DNA of 64,000 nt from an uncultured Collinsella sp. (lineage in GTDB: Bacteria; Actinomycetota; Coriobacteriia; Coriobacteriales; Coriobacteriaceae), in assembly GCA_959019775.1 (NCBI GenBank), contig CAUEPS010000001.1, positions 62,001 to 126,000 on the forward strand, read 5' to 3'. The translations under genes were made by a program, and so were the position numbers. Shown one piece after another: positions 35,860-43,429 of the stretch. The notes below the pieces were generated by a model. That model did not search any database and had not been told where the DNA came from. It was given only the letters and a program-made list of their open reading frames with translations. Position 1 is the stretch's first letter. Every line of letters starts with the position of its first letter.

Positions 35860-36031
35860 TGAAACCAGGGGAGTATTCTGGCTGGACAAAATGCCTGCTT
35901 AATAGGGTTGTCAGGTAGTCCGGGCGAAATACAAGGCTGGGGAGCACGTCGTGTAAGTAGTGGTCCTCTAGGGGCGTACGCTCGGTGGTGTACGCATTGT
36001 CCCAAGACCACGCGAGAGTTGGGATCATATC
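35860..36031 (+). ncRNA. structured leader upstream of rplC
   Basis: About 170 nt lie between the promoter-like element and rplC. They include GTGGTC (35960-35965) pairing with GACCAC (36006-36011), enclosing GCGTAC (35974-35979) paired with GTACGC (35990-35995), plus possible GGG/CCC pairs between. Such a leader before a ribosomal-protein operon suggests autoregulation. I cannot match it to a named leader class. Confidence 0.45.
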
Positions 36032-36652
36032 TTGATCAGCATGATTCTCGGCCGCAAGATTGGCATGACCCAGGTTTGGGACGAGGACGACAACGTCGTT
36101 CCCGTCACGGTCATCCAGGCTGGCCCCTGCGCTGTCTCGCAGGTTAAAACTCAGGCAACCGACGGCTATGACGCCGTCCAGATCGGTTTCGGCGACATCA
36201 AGGCCAAGAACGTGAACAAGCCCATGGCTGGTCACTTCGCCAAGGCTGGCGTCGAGCCTGTCCGCTTCCTTCGTGAGGTCCGCGTCGAGAACGGCGAGGA
36301 GCACAAGGTCGGCGAGGTCGTCACCGTCGCTGATTTCGCTGATGTCGAGAAGGTCGACGTCATCGGTACCTCCAAGGGTAAGGGCTTCCAGGGTCGCATC
36401 AAGCGCTGGGGTCAGCGCCGCGGTCCTATGACGCATGGTTCTCACTTCCAGCGTCACCCCGGTTCTATCGGTCAGTGCGCCTATCCTGCGCGCGTCCTCA
36501 AGGGCGTCAAGATGGCCGGTCACATGGGTAACGAGCGCGTTACCGTCAAGAACCTTTCCGTTGTCCGCATCGATGCCGAGCAGAACCTCATCTTGGTCAA
36601 GGGCGCTGTCCCGGGTGCCAAGAATGGTCTCGTCGCCATCCGTATGGCCTAA
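36032..36652 (+). CDS. rplC: 50S ribosomal protein L3
   Basis: A 206-residue early-assembly protein near the peptidyl transferase centre. ILGRKIGMTQVWDEDDN starts it, and the extended loop GTSKGKGFQGRIKRWGQRRGPMTHGSHFQRHPGSIG is diagnostic. Start choice: TTG at 36032 (MISMILGRK) is 7 bases from GGGA, while ATG at 36041 would be 16 bases away, so TTG is preferred. It is the first gene of the separated S10-type operon; rpsJ, the usual first gene, is in the str operon. Confidence 0.95.
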   Translation: MISMILGRKIGMTQVWDEDDNVVPVTVIQAGPCAVSQVKTQATDGYDAVQIGFGDIKAKNVNKPMAGHFAKAGVEPVRFLREVRVENGEEHKVGEVVTVADFADVEKVDVIGTSKGKGFQGRIKRWGQRRGPMTHGSHFQRHPGSIGQCAYPARVLKGVKMAGHMGNERVTVKNLSVVRIDAEQNLILVKGAVPGAKNGLVAIRMA

Positions 36653-36698
36653 GGGCCCAGCCCATTTAGCCCAGCGTCATACCAAGGAGAACACTTAA

Positions 36699-37325
36699 AT
36701 GGCAAAGTTTGAAGTAAAGAACAGCGAGGGCAAGAAGGTCGCCGAGGCCGAGCTCGCCGCTGAGGTGTACGGCATCGAGCCGAACATCCACGTTATGCAC
36801 CACATCGTCAAGTGCCAGATGGCCTCTTGGCGTCAGGGCACCCAGTCCGCTAAGGGCCGCTCTGAGGTTTCCGGTGGCGGCAAGAAGCCTTGGCGTCAGA
36901 AGGGCACCGGCCGTGCCCGCCAGGGTTCCATCCGTGCTGCCCAGTGGCGTCACGGTGGCGTTGTCTTCGCCCCCAAGCCCCGTTCCTACGCCAAGCGTAT
37001 GAACAACAAGGAGGTCAAGCTGGCTATGCGCTCCGCGCTGTCCGCCAAGCTGGCCGATGGCGAGCTCGTGCTCGTCGACGACTACGGCTTCGAGAAGCCT
37101 TCCACCAAGGCTGCCGTCGCCATGCTCAAGGCTCTCGGCCTTGAGGGCAAGCGTCTGACCATCATCGTTCGCGATGAGGACGTCAACGCCTACCTGTCGT
37201 TCCGCAACATTCCCAAGACGTTCATCATCACCGCTGACGAGGCCAACACCTACGATCTCGTCAACAACAACGCTGTGCTGATGCCCGCCGACATCGCCGC
37301 TCACTTCGGGGAGGTGCTTGCATAA
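36699..37325 (+). CDS. rplD: 50S ribosomal protein L4
   Basis: A 208-residue protein lining the exit tunnel. The long basic loop GGKKPWRQKGTGRARQGSIRAAQWRHGGVVFAPKPRSY (about 63-100) is the tunnel extension. In several bacteria L4 also represses its own operon; a structured leader precedes rplC here. The ATG at 36699 follows AAGGAG. The stop abuts the rplW start. Confidence 0.97.
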   Translation: MAKFEVKNSEGKKVAEAELAAEVYGIEPNIHVMHHIVKCQMASWRQGTQSAKGRSEVSGGGKKPWRQKGTGRARQGSIRAAQWRHGGVVFAPKPRSYAKRMNNKEVKLAMRSALSAKLADGELVLVDDYGFEKPSTKAAVAMLKALGLEGKRLTIIVRDEDVNAYLSFRNIPKTFIITADEANTYDLVNNNAVLMPADIAAHFGEVLA

Positions 37326-37613
37326 ATGACCGCCCACGAGATCATCATCCGTCCGATCGTGTCCGAGCGTTCCTTCTCCGGCATGGAGCTGAACAAGTAC
37401 ACGTTCGAGGTCGCCAAGGATGCTAACAAGTATCAGATCAAGGACGCTGTCGAGGAGATCTTCGGCGTCAAGGTCGTTCGCGTGAACACCCTGACGGTCA
37501 AGCCCAAGACCAAGCGCGTGCGCTATGTCGCCGGCAAGACCCGTTCTTGGAAGAAGGCCATCGTCACGCTGGCCGAGGGCGACACCATCGAGGTCTTTGG
37601 CAACCAGGCCTAA
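37326..37613 (+). CDS. rplW: 50S ribosomal protein L23
   Basis: A 95-residue protein at the tunnel exit, docking site for trigger factor and SRP. The N-terminus HEIIIRPIVSERSFSGMELNKYTFEV and the loop VKVVRVNTLTVKPKTKRVRYVAGKTRSWKKAIV are standard. The ATG immediately follows the rplD stop, with GGGGAGGTG inside the end of rplD. A hairpin and a second promoter-like element separate it from rplB. Confidence 0.97.
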   Translation: MTAHEIIIRPIVSERSFSGMELNKYTFEVAKDANKYQIKDAVEEIFGVKVVRVNTLTVKPKTKRVRYVAGKTRSWKKAIVTLAEGDTIEVFGNQA

Positions 37614-37630
37614 GACTCGCTGCTGTTGAG

Positions 37631-37668
37631 TGAGCTCATGCCTCCCAAATAGGGGAGGCGGGAGCTCA
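37631..37668 (+). terminator. hairpin between rplW and rplB
   Basis: TGAGCTC (37631-37637) pairs with GAGCTCA (37662-37668), and GCCTCCC (37640-37646) with GGGAGGC (37653-37659). It is followed by AGGTTTTGG, a poor T-tract, so it may attenuate or stabilise transcripts and need not end them. Confidence 0.6.
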
Positions 37669-37687
37669 AGGTTTTGGGCGTATAAAA

Positions 37688-37713
37688 TGGACACGCCCGG
37701 AACCGTGTATACG
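37688..37713 (+). promoter_or_regulatory. candidate rplB promoter/shared element
   Basis: TGGACACGCCCGGAACCGTG followed by TATACG, 22 of 25 identical to the block before rplC. It stands between the internal hairpin and rplB and could restart transcription there. Confidence 0.5.
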
Positions 37714-37792
37714 TCCGGTGTCATCGCACCCGAGGCAGAACCTCGAATCCCTGTCTGCGATGGCTAACGGATTCCTATTGAAAGGGATTGTA

Positions 37793-38623
37793 ATGGCTGT
37801 AAAGCACCTTAAGCCGACCTCCGCTGGTAGGCGTTGGCAGACGATCTCCGACTTCTCCGAGATCACCTGCACCAAGCCCGAGAAGTCTCTTCTCGAGCCC
37901 CTGCCCAAGAAGGCCGGTCGTAACAACAACGGCCGCATCACCACCCGCCACCAGGGCGGCGGCGTGAAGCGTCGTTATCGCGTGATCGACTTCAAGCGCA
38001 ACAAGGACGGCGTGCCCGCCAAGGTTGCCACGATCGAGTACGATCCGAACCGTTCCGCTCGCATCGCTCTGCTGCATTACGCTGACGGTGAGAAGCGCTA
38101 CATCCTGGCCCCCAAGGGTCTCGAGGTCGGTCAGACCATCATGTCCGGTTCTGACGCCGACATCAAGCCGGGCAACGCTCTGCCCCTCGCCGACATCCCC
38201 GTCGGTACGCTCATCCACGCCGTCGAGTTCCAGCCGGGCAAGGGCGCTGCTATCGCCCGTTCCGCCGGTAACTCCTGCCAGCTGATGGGTAAGGAGGGCA
38301 AGTACGCCATCGTCCGTATGCCTTCCTCCGAGATGCGCCGCATCCTCGTTACCTGCCGCGCCACCGTCGGTGAGGTCGGCAACGCCGATCACTCCAACAT
38401 CGTCATCGGCAAGGCCGGCCGTAAGCGTCACATGAACGTGCGCCCGACCGTCCGCGGTACCGTCATGAACCCTGTCGACCACCCGCACGGCGGTGGCGAG
38501 GGCAAGAACCACACCTCTGGTCGTCCCTCCGTTACCCCCTGGGGTAAGCCGACGAAGGGCCTTCGTACGCGCAAGAAGAAGAAGGTCTCGAACCAGCACA
38601 TCATTCGTCGCCGTAAGAAGTAA
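37793..38623 (+). CDS. rplB: 50S ribosomal protein L2
   Basis: A 276-residue protein needed for subunit joining and peptidyl transferase activity. KHLKPTSAGRRWQTISDF starts it, RHQGGGVKRRYR is the RNA-binding part, and NPVDHPHGGGEGKNHTSGRPSVTPWGKPTKG near the C-terminus carries the conserved His of the PHGGG motif. I use the ATG at 37793 behind AAAGGGA. An open frame further upstream is not part of the family. Confidence 0.97.
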   Translation: MAVKHLKPTSAGRRWQTISDFSEITCTKPEKSLLEPLPKKAGRNNNGRITTRHQGGGVKRRYRVIDFKRNKDGVPAKVATIEYDPNRSARIALLHYADGEKRYILAPKGLEVGQTIMSGSDADIKPGNALPLADIPVGTLIHAVEFQPGKGAAIARSAGNSCQLMGKEGKYAIVRMPSSEMRRILVTCRATVGEVGNADHSNIVIGKAGRKRHMNVRPTVRGTVMNPVDHPHGGGEGKNHTSGRPSVTPWGKPTKGLRTRKKKKVSNQHIIRRRKK

Positions 38624-38655
38624 TTTCGGATACCGAGTTTTAGGAGAAAGCACTT

Positions 38656-38916
38656 ATGAGCAGAAGTCTCAAAAAGGGCCCGTTCGTGGAGACTCGCCTT
38701 CTCTCGCGTATCACCGCGATGAACGAGGCTGGCAAGAAGGACGTCGTGAAGACCTGGTCCCGCGCGTCCACCATCTTCCCCGAGATGGTTGGTCACACCA
38801 TCGCCGTCCACGACGGCCGCAAGCATGTGCCCGTGTATGTTACCGAGTCCATGGTTGGTCACAAGCTCGGCGAGTTCGCGCCGACTCGTACGTTCCGTGG
38901 CCACAAGGCCAAATAG
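38656..38916 (+). CDS. rpsS: 30S ribosomal protein S19
   Basis: An 86-residue protein of the small-subunit head that contacts S13 and 16S rRNA. SRSLKKGPFVETRLLSRI and FAPTRTFRGHKAK are its standard ends. The ATG follows AGGAGAAAG. It sits between rplB and rplV in the usual order. Confidence 0.97.
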   Translation: MSRSLKKGPFVETRLLSRITAMNEAGKKDVVKTWSRASTIFPEMVGHTIAVHDGRKHVPVYVTESMVGHKLGEFAPTRTFRGHKAK

Positions 38917-38930
38917 GGGGTTAACCGTAA

Positions 38931-39302
38931 ATGGCAACTAAGTCTATTGAAACTGAGGCCACCGAGGTTCGCGCCGTCGCTAAGTACGTGCGTGTTTCCC
39001 CCAGCAAGGCCCGCCTGGTGGTCGATCTGATCCGCCGCAAGCCTGTCGCTCAGGCCTTCGACATCCTCCACTTCTGCGACCGCGCCGTCGCCGTGGATGT
39101 CGAGAAGGTTCTCCGTTCCGCCGTTGCGAACGCCGAGAACAACAACGGTCTGCGTGCCGACAACCTGGTTGTCGCCGCTGCCTATGTTGACGAGGGTCCG
39201 ACGCTTAAGCGCATCCGTCCCCGCGCCAAGGGTTCCGCTTCTCGCATTCTGAAGCGTACTTCCCACATCACCGTCGTCGTTGCTCCTCGAAAGGAGGCGT
39301 AA
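38931..39302 (+). CDS. rplV: 50S ribosomal protein L22
   Basis: A 123-residue protein whose beta-hairpin reaches the exit tunnel. AVAKYVRVSPSKARLVVDLIRRKPV is diagnostic. The hairpin segment GPTLKRIRPRAKGSASRILKRTSHITVVV shows no obvious macrolide-resistance insertion. An N-terminal extension of about 12 acidic residues (ATKSIETEATEV) precedes the conserved part. Confidence 0.97.
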   Translation: MATKSIETEATEVRAVAKYVRVSPSKARLVVDLIRRKPVAQAFDILHFCDRAVAVDVEKVLRSAVANAENNNGLRADNLVVAAAYVDEGPTLKRIRPRAKGSASRILKRTSHITVVVAPRKEA

Positions 39303-39308
39303 AGCTGT

Positions 39309-40019
39309 ATGGGTCAGAAAGTCTACCCCACCGGCTTCCGTCTTGGCATCACCGAGAACTGGCGCTCCCGCTGGTTCGCAGAGAAGGATTACGCTAAGAC
39401 CCTCGGTAACGATCTCGAGATTCGTAAGTACCTCGAGAAGCGTCTTTCCCGCGCAGCTGTCTCCCGTGTCGAGATCGAGCGCGCTGGCGACAAGGTGAAG
39501 GTCATCATCCTCACCGCTCGCCCCGGCGTTGTCATCGGTAAGAAGGGTGCCGAGATCGATACCCTCCGCACCGAGCTCGAGAAGGTCGCTGGCGTCTCCA
39601 AGGGCCAGCTCTCCGTGGACGTTGTCGAGATCAAGCGCCCCGAGCTCGACGCCAACCTCGTTGCTCAGTCTATCGCCGAGCAGCTCGAGGGCCGCGTTGC
39701 CTTCCGTCGCGCTATGCGCAAGGCTGTCCAGTCCGCCCGCAAGGCCGGCGCTAAGGGCATCCGTATCCAGTGCTCCGGTCGTCTCGGCGGCGCCGAGATG
39801 GGCCGTCGTGAGTGGTACCGCGAGGGTCGCGTGCCTCTGCACACCCTCCGTGCCAAGATCGACTACGGCACGGCTGTCGCCAGCACCACCATGGGCGCTT
39901 GCGGCGTGAAGGTCTGGATCTACCTGGGCGAGAAGCTCCCGGGCCAGCCTGTTCCCAACCCTGCACTCGAGGGCTCTTCCCGTCCTCGTCGTCGTAACTC
40001 CGAGAGGAGGGGTCAGTAG
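39309..40019 (+). CDS. rpsC: 30S ribosomal protein S3
   Basis: A 236-residue protein at the mRNA entry channel. GQKVYPTGFRLGITENWRSRWF starts it. The KH domain with VVIGKKGAEIDTLR (about 77-90) binds RNA, and the C-terminal domain has GGAEMGRREWYREGRVPLHTLRA. A short basic tail rich in Arg and Ser ends it. The last base of its TAG is the first base of the rplP GTG. Confidence 0.97.
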   Translation: MGQKVYPTGFRLGITENWRSRWFAEKDYAKTLGNDLEIRKYLEKRLSRAAVSRVEIERAGDKVKVIILTARPGVVIGKKGAEIDTLRTELEKVAGVSKGQLSVDVVEIKRPELDANLVAQSIAEQLEGRVAFRRAMRKAVQSARKAGAKGIRIQCSGRLGGAEMGRREWYREGRVPLHTLRAKIDYGTAVASTTMGACGVKVWIYLGEKLPGQPVPNPALEGSSRPRRRNSERRGQ

Positions 40020-40522
40020 TGCTTGCCCCTAAGCGTATTCTTCACCGCAAGGTGCAGCGTGGCTCCATGAAGGGCCAGGCCAAGGGTAATACCGAGCTGC
40101 ATTTCGGCGAGTTTGGTATCCAGGCTCTCGAGGCCCATTGGATCACCAACCGTCAGATCGAGGCCGCTCGTATTGCCATGACCCGCTACATGAAGCGTGG
40201 CGGTCGTGTCTACATCACGATCTTCCCCGATAAGCCCATCACCAAGAAGCCTGCCGAGACTCGCATGGGTTCTGGTAAGGGTAACCCCGAGGAGTGGGTG
40301 GCCGTCGTCAAGCCCGGCCGCATCATGTTCGAGGTCAAGGGCGTGCCCGAGGAGGTCGCTCGCGAGGCTCTGCGTCTTGCACAGCACAAGCTTCCCATCA
40401 AGACCAAGATTGTTGCTGCCAAGAACGCTGAGCAGCGCATCGAGAAGGAGATGGCTGAGGAGGCCACTCTCGAGGCCAAGTGGGCTGCTGAGGACGCCGC
40501 CGCCGCCAAGGAGGAGAACTAA
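40019..40522 (+). CDS. rplP: 50S ribosomal protein L16 with C-terminal extension
   Basis: A 167-residue protein that helps place A-site tRNA. LAPKRILHRKVQRGSMKGQAKGNTELHFGEFG and RMGSGKGNPEEWVAVVKPGRIMFEV are family segments. Usual length is 137-146; here about 25 extra residues form an acidic Ala/Glu-rich tail (MAEEATLEAKWAAEDAAAAK). It starts with GTG overlapping the rpsC stop and ends overlapping the rpmC ATG, so all three are translationally coupled. Confidence 0.96.
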   Translation: MLAPKRILHRKVQRGSMKGQAKGNTELHFGEFGIQALEAHWITNRQIEAARIAMTRYMKRGGRVYITIFPDKPITKKPAETRMGSGKGNPEEWVAVVKPGRIMFEVKGVPEEVAREALRLAQHKLPIKTKIVAAKNAEQRIEKEMAEEATLEAKWAAEDAAAAKEEN

Positions 40523-40737
40523 TGAAGCCCGCAGAGATTCGTGAGCTCTCGGACGCTCAGCTCGTTGAGAAGCTGAAGGAAATGCGCGCCGAGCTCTTTA
40601 ACCTTCGTTTCCAGATGGCCACCAGCCAGCTGGACAACACCGCTCGCGTCAACACCGTGAAGAAGGACATCGCTCGCGTCCTCACGGAGCAGCGCGCCCG
40701 CGAGATCGCAGCGGAGAAGTCCGCTGTCGCCGAGTAG
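40522..40737 (+). CDS. rpmC: 50S ribosomal protein L29
   Basis: A 71-residue two-helix protein near the tunnel exit. PAEIRELSDAQLVEKLKEMRAELFNLRFQMATSQLDNTARVNTVKKDIARVLTEQR matches the whole family. The ATG overlaps the rplP stop by one base (TAATG). Confidence 0.97.
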   Translation: MKPAEIRELSDAQLVEKLKEMRAELFNLRFQMATSQLDNTARVNTVKKDIARVLTEQRAREIAAEKSAVAE

Positions 40738-40753
40738 GACCTAAGGAGAGAAC

Positions 40754-41014
40754 ATGACTGATTCGCGTAACTCGCGTAAGGTCCGTACGGGTGTCGTTAC
40801 CTCCGTCTCCGGTGCCAAGACCATTGTTGTCACCATCACCGAGCGCAAGCGTCACCCCAAGTACGGCAAGATGATGACCAGCTCCAAGAAGCTGCACGCT
40901 CACGACGAGGAGTGCACGGCTGGCGTGGGCGACACCGTCCGCGTTATGGAGACCCGTCCTATGTCCAAGATGAAGCGTTGGCGCCTCATCGAGGTCGTCG
41001 AGCGCGCTAAATAA
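40754..41014 (+). CDS. rpsQ: 30S ribosomal protein S17
   Basis: An 86-residue OB-fold 16S rRNA binder. RKVRTGVVTSVSGAKTIVVTITERKRHPKYGKMM and GDTVRVMETRPMSKMKRWRLIEVVERAK are standard. AAGGAG precedes the ATG. A 118-bp gap without a gene follows before rplN, long for this operon; it contains no clear terminator. Confidence 0.97.
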   Translation: MTDSRNSRKVRTGVVTSVSGAKTIVVTITERKRHPKYGKMMTSSKKLHAHDEECTAGVGDTVRVMETRPMSKMKRWRLIEVVERAK

Positions 41015-41132
41015 GCAGTCGCTCTTACGACTTGTACGTTTCCGAAGATGTGCGTATGCCTGGCTTGCATACCACAGGCCGTATAAAGGCAGCGCACCTC
41101 TCTTCGGTTCTTAGTTCGGAGGAACATCTACC

Positions 41133-41501
41133 ATGATTCAGATGCAAACCATGCTGAACGTCGCCGACAACTCCGGCGCTCGCAAGATTCGCTGCATCAA
41201 GGTGCTTGGCGGTTCCAAGCGTCGTTATGCAGGCATCGGCGATGTGTTCATCGGTGCTGTCCAGGAGGCTACCCCTGGCGCCAACGTCAAGAAGAAGGAC
41301 GTTGTCCGTTGCGTCGTCGTTCGCACCGTTAAGGAGATCCGCCGCAAGGATGGCTCCTACATTCGCTTTGATGAGAACGCCTGCGTTGTCATCAACAACG
41401 ATGGTTCGCCCGTCGGCACCCGTATCTTCGGGCCCGTCGCTCGCGAGCTTCGTGACAAGAAGTACATGAAGATCGTCTCGCTCGCTCCCGAGACCCTGTA
41501 G
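41133..41501 (+). CDS. rplN: 50S ribosomal protein L14
   Basis: A 122-residue protein at the subunit interface. IQMQTMLNVADNSGARKIRCIKVLGGSKRRYAGIGDV opens it and FGPVARELRDKKYMKIVSLAPETL closes it, both as expected. TTCGGAGG precedes the ATG. With rplX it forms the start of what is normally the spc operon. Confidence 0.97.
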   Translation: MIQMQTMLNVADNSGARKIRCIKVLGGSKRRYAGIGDVFIGAVQEATPGANVKKKDVVRCVVVRTVKEIRRKDGSYIRFDENACVVINNDGSPVGTRIFGPVARELRDKKYMKIVSLAPETL

Positions 41502-41514
41502 TTAGGGGAGATAT

Positions 41515-41820
41515 ATGTATATCAAGAAGGGCGATAAGGTCCAGGTTCTCTCTGGTAAGGATCGCGGCAAGCAGGGCGTTATCCTGCGTGCTCTCCCCGC
41601 CGAGAACAAGGTCGTTGTCGAGGGCGTTTCGGTCGTCAAGAAGGCCGTCAAGCCCAACGCTGCCAACCAGCAGGGCGGCATCGTTTCGCAGGAGGCCCCC
41701 ATCGACGCCTCCAACGTCAATCTCGTTTGCCCCGAGTGCGGTAAGGTTACCCGCGTCGGTCACGAGAAGGACGGCAAGAACAAGCTGCGCGTCTGCAAGA
41801 AGTGCGGCCACAAGTTCTAA
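41515..41820 (+). CDS. rplX: 50S ribosomal protein L24
   Basis: A 101-residue assembly-initiating protein with an N-terminal KOW motif (IKKGDKVQVLSGKDRGKQGVILRALP). It ends in a zinc-ribbon-like CPECGKVTRVG...CKKCGHKF with four Cys, as in the zinc-binding type of L24. It is followed at once by a strong terminator, so rplE, rpsN/rpsZ, rpsH and the rest of the usual spc operon are not continuous here. Confidence 0.97.
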   Translation: MYIKKGDKVQVLSGKDRGKQGVILRALPAENKVVVEGVSVVKKAVKPNAANQQGGIVSQEAPIDASNVNLVCPECGKVTRVGHEKDGKNKLRVCKKCGHKF

Positions 41821-41846
41821 GCTGCCCGCAACATCAAGTTGCTAGC

Positions 41847-41882
41847 AAAGGCCCGGATGCCCCACGGCACCCGGGCCTTTTT
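41847..41882 (+). terminator. terminator after rplX
   Basis: AAAGGCCCGG-ATG-CC / GG-CAC-CCGGGCCTTT followed by TT. A strong stem ending the S10-type operon. Confidence 0.9.
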
Positions 41883-41884
41883 CT

Positions 41885-42060
41885 ATCCCTACTCATTGGG
41901 GACATACTCATTGGGGACAGACTTAAATGAGTGGCCGTTGAAATGCCGGCACCTGGGGGCGTTCATTTTCTGTCGGCAGCTGGGGACGACCATTCATTGG
42001 GGACAGACTTAAATGACCAGTCGTTGGGGGGGACAGTCTCTATGTGCCGGCAGTTTGGGA
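41885..42060. repeat. degenerate interspersed repeat cluster
   Basis: Two copies of TCATTGGGGACAGACTTAAATGA (the first just after a third partial ACTCATTGGGGACA) alternate with three variants of TGCCGGCAGCTGGGGACG. Together they look like two decayed tandem units of about 85-95 bp. No coding sequence is seen. Confidence 0.6.
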
Positions 42061-42346
42061 CGATCCTTTGATGTCTGATGCCCCCAGAGGGGTGAAGTAA
42101 TACAGCTGGGTCTGTCTTTTAGGGCTTTGGTGTTCCGTCCCTTTATGTTTCACAAGGTTCGTCGCATGCGTATTTACGCGCATAGCCTTGCGCGATAATG
42201 CACATAGCCGCGCAAACATCTGCCAACTATGGCTAAATAATGACCGATAAGCAAATAAATACGCAAACACGAGCAAATACGCGCGCAATTGTGCGACTAT
42301 AGGGTTGTTAGAAATGAAGAACTTCCGATGACTCAGGAGGCACATC
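42061..42346. other. AT-richer intergenic region upstream of the oxidoreductase
   Basis: No gene is visible. The stretch is less GC-rich than its neighbours and holds several related motifs: GTATTTACGCGC near 42169, AAATACGC near 42257, and GCAAATACGCGCGC near 42273, partly inverted relative to each other. They may be operator sites for the DeoR-type regulator encoded downstream. The AGGAGG ribosome site is at 42335-42340. Confidence 0.4.
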
Positions 42347-43426
42347 ATAGCAGATTCCAAACAGGCTCCGCTCGACGCCGAGGCAGCCGCAAAGGCGGCG
42401 TTTGCCTCGGTCCAGAATCAGCCGTTCCCTAACGACATCTTTACGGCTCCCGAGCTCCGTTGGGCTGTGATCGGTTGCGGCGTTATTGCCAACCAGATGG
42501 CTCAGTCCCTTGCCCTGGCCGGCCGCAAGCTTACGGGCGTTGCCAACCGCACGCTCACCAAGGCTCAGACTTTTGCCGACCAGTACGGCGTCGAGAAGGT
42601 CTATGACACGGTTGAGGATCTCTACGCCGATCCTGACATCGACGCCGTCTACATCACCACCCCGCACAACACCCATATCACCTATCTGCGCGCCGCCCTG
42701 GCGGCCGGCAAGCACGTTCTCTGCGAGAAGGCCATCACGCTCAACTCCGCCGAGCTCGATGAGGCCCGCGCCATTGCCGCCGAACACAACGTGGTCCTTA
42801 TGGACGCTACCACGGTGCTCCACATGCCCTTGTATCAAGAGCTGCGCCGCCGCATGGATGCCGGCGAGTTTGGCCGCATGAACCTCGCTCAGCTCAACTT
42901 TGGTAGCTACAAGAAGTACGGCGACCTGACCAACCGTTTCTACAATCGCAACCTCGCCGGCGGTGCCATGCTCGATATTGGCGTATACGCCCTGTCCGTC
43001 ATGCGCCTGTTTATGGCGAGTCAGCCCGTCGAGGTCGTGTCTCTGGGTAACACCTGCGAGACCGGCGTGGACGTTGCAGGCGGCATCGTCTGCCGCAATG
43101 CCGAGCAGCAGCTGGGCGTCGTGAGCCTTACGCTCCACTCCAAGCAGCCAAAGCGCTCGGTTATCAGCTTTGACAATTGCTATGTCGAGGTCAACGAGTA
43201 TCCGCGCGCCGATCACGCGACGATCGTGTGGACCGCGGACGGTCATCGCGAGGAGGTCGCCGCGGGCACCGAGGCTTATGCCCTGTGCTACGAGATGGCT
43301 GACCTCGAGCAGGCCGTCGCCGGCGACGATTCCAAGCGTGAGCTTCTGGATTATGCTTCTGATGTGATGGAGCTCATGACCAAGCTCCGCGCCGATTGGG
43401 GAGTCGTCTACCCCGAGGAGGAGTAA
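42347..43426 (+). CDS. Gfo/Idh/MocA family oxidoreductase, apparent ATA start
   Basis: A 359-residue NAD(P)-dependent oxidoreductase acting on sugars, inositol or similar polyols. WAVIGCGVIANQMA is the Rossmann loop, CEKAIT (EKP-like) follows near residue 128, and the C-terminal half is the substrate domain. A GTG at 42467 would cut into the first beta strand (it encodes the Val of WAVIGCG). The frame is open back to a TGA at 42329 and codes a typical N-terminal arm, ADSKQAPLDAEAAAKAAFAS. The only well-placed initiation site is ATA at 42347, six bases after a perfect AGGAGG. No ATG, GTG or TTG exists in frame between. It is three bases from the DeoR gene. Confidence 0.82.
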   Translation: MADSKQAPLDAEAAAKAAFASVQNQPFPNDIFTAPELRWAVIGCGVIANQMAQSLALAGRKLTGVANRTLTKAQTFADQYGVEKVYDTVEDLYADPDIDAVYITTPHNTHITYLRAALAAGKHVLCEKAITLNSAELDEARAIAAEHNVVLMDATTVLHMPLYQELRRRMDAGEFGRMNLAQLNFGSYKKYGDLTNRFYNRNLAGGAMLDIGVYALSVMRLFMASQPVEVVSLGNTCETGVDVAGGIVCRNAEQQLGVVSLTLHSKQPKRSVISFDNCYVEVNEYPRADHATIVWTADGHREEVAAGTEAYALCYEMADLEQAVAGDDSKRELLDYASDVMELMTKLRADWGVVYPEEE

Positions 43427-43429
43427 GCG

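Noticed and set aside
42040..42360. Minus frame of 106 codons upstream of the oxidoreductase
   Set aside because: It crosses repeats and the AGGAGG/ATA initiation region of the real gene, has no ribosome site, and has no family-like pattern.
42467..43426. GTG at 42467 as the oxidoreductase start
   Set aside because: It would begin in the middle of the first beta strand of the NAD-binding fold, has no ribosome site, and ignores 40 well-formed upstream codons preceded by AGGAGG.
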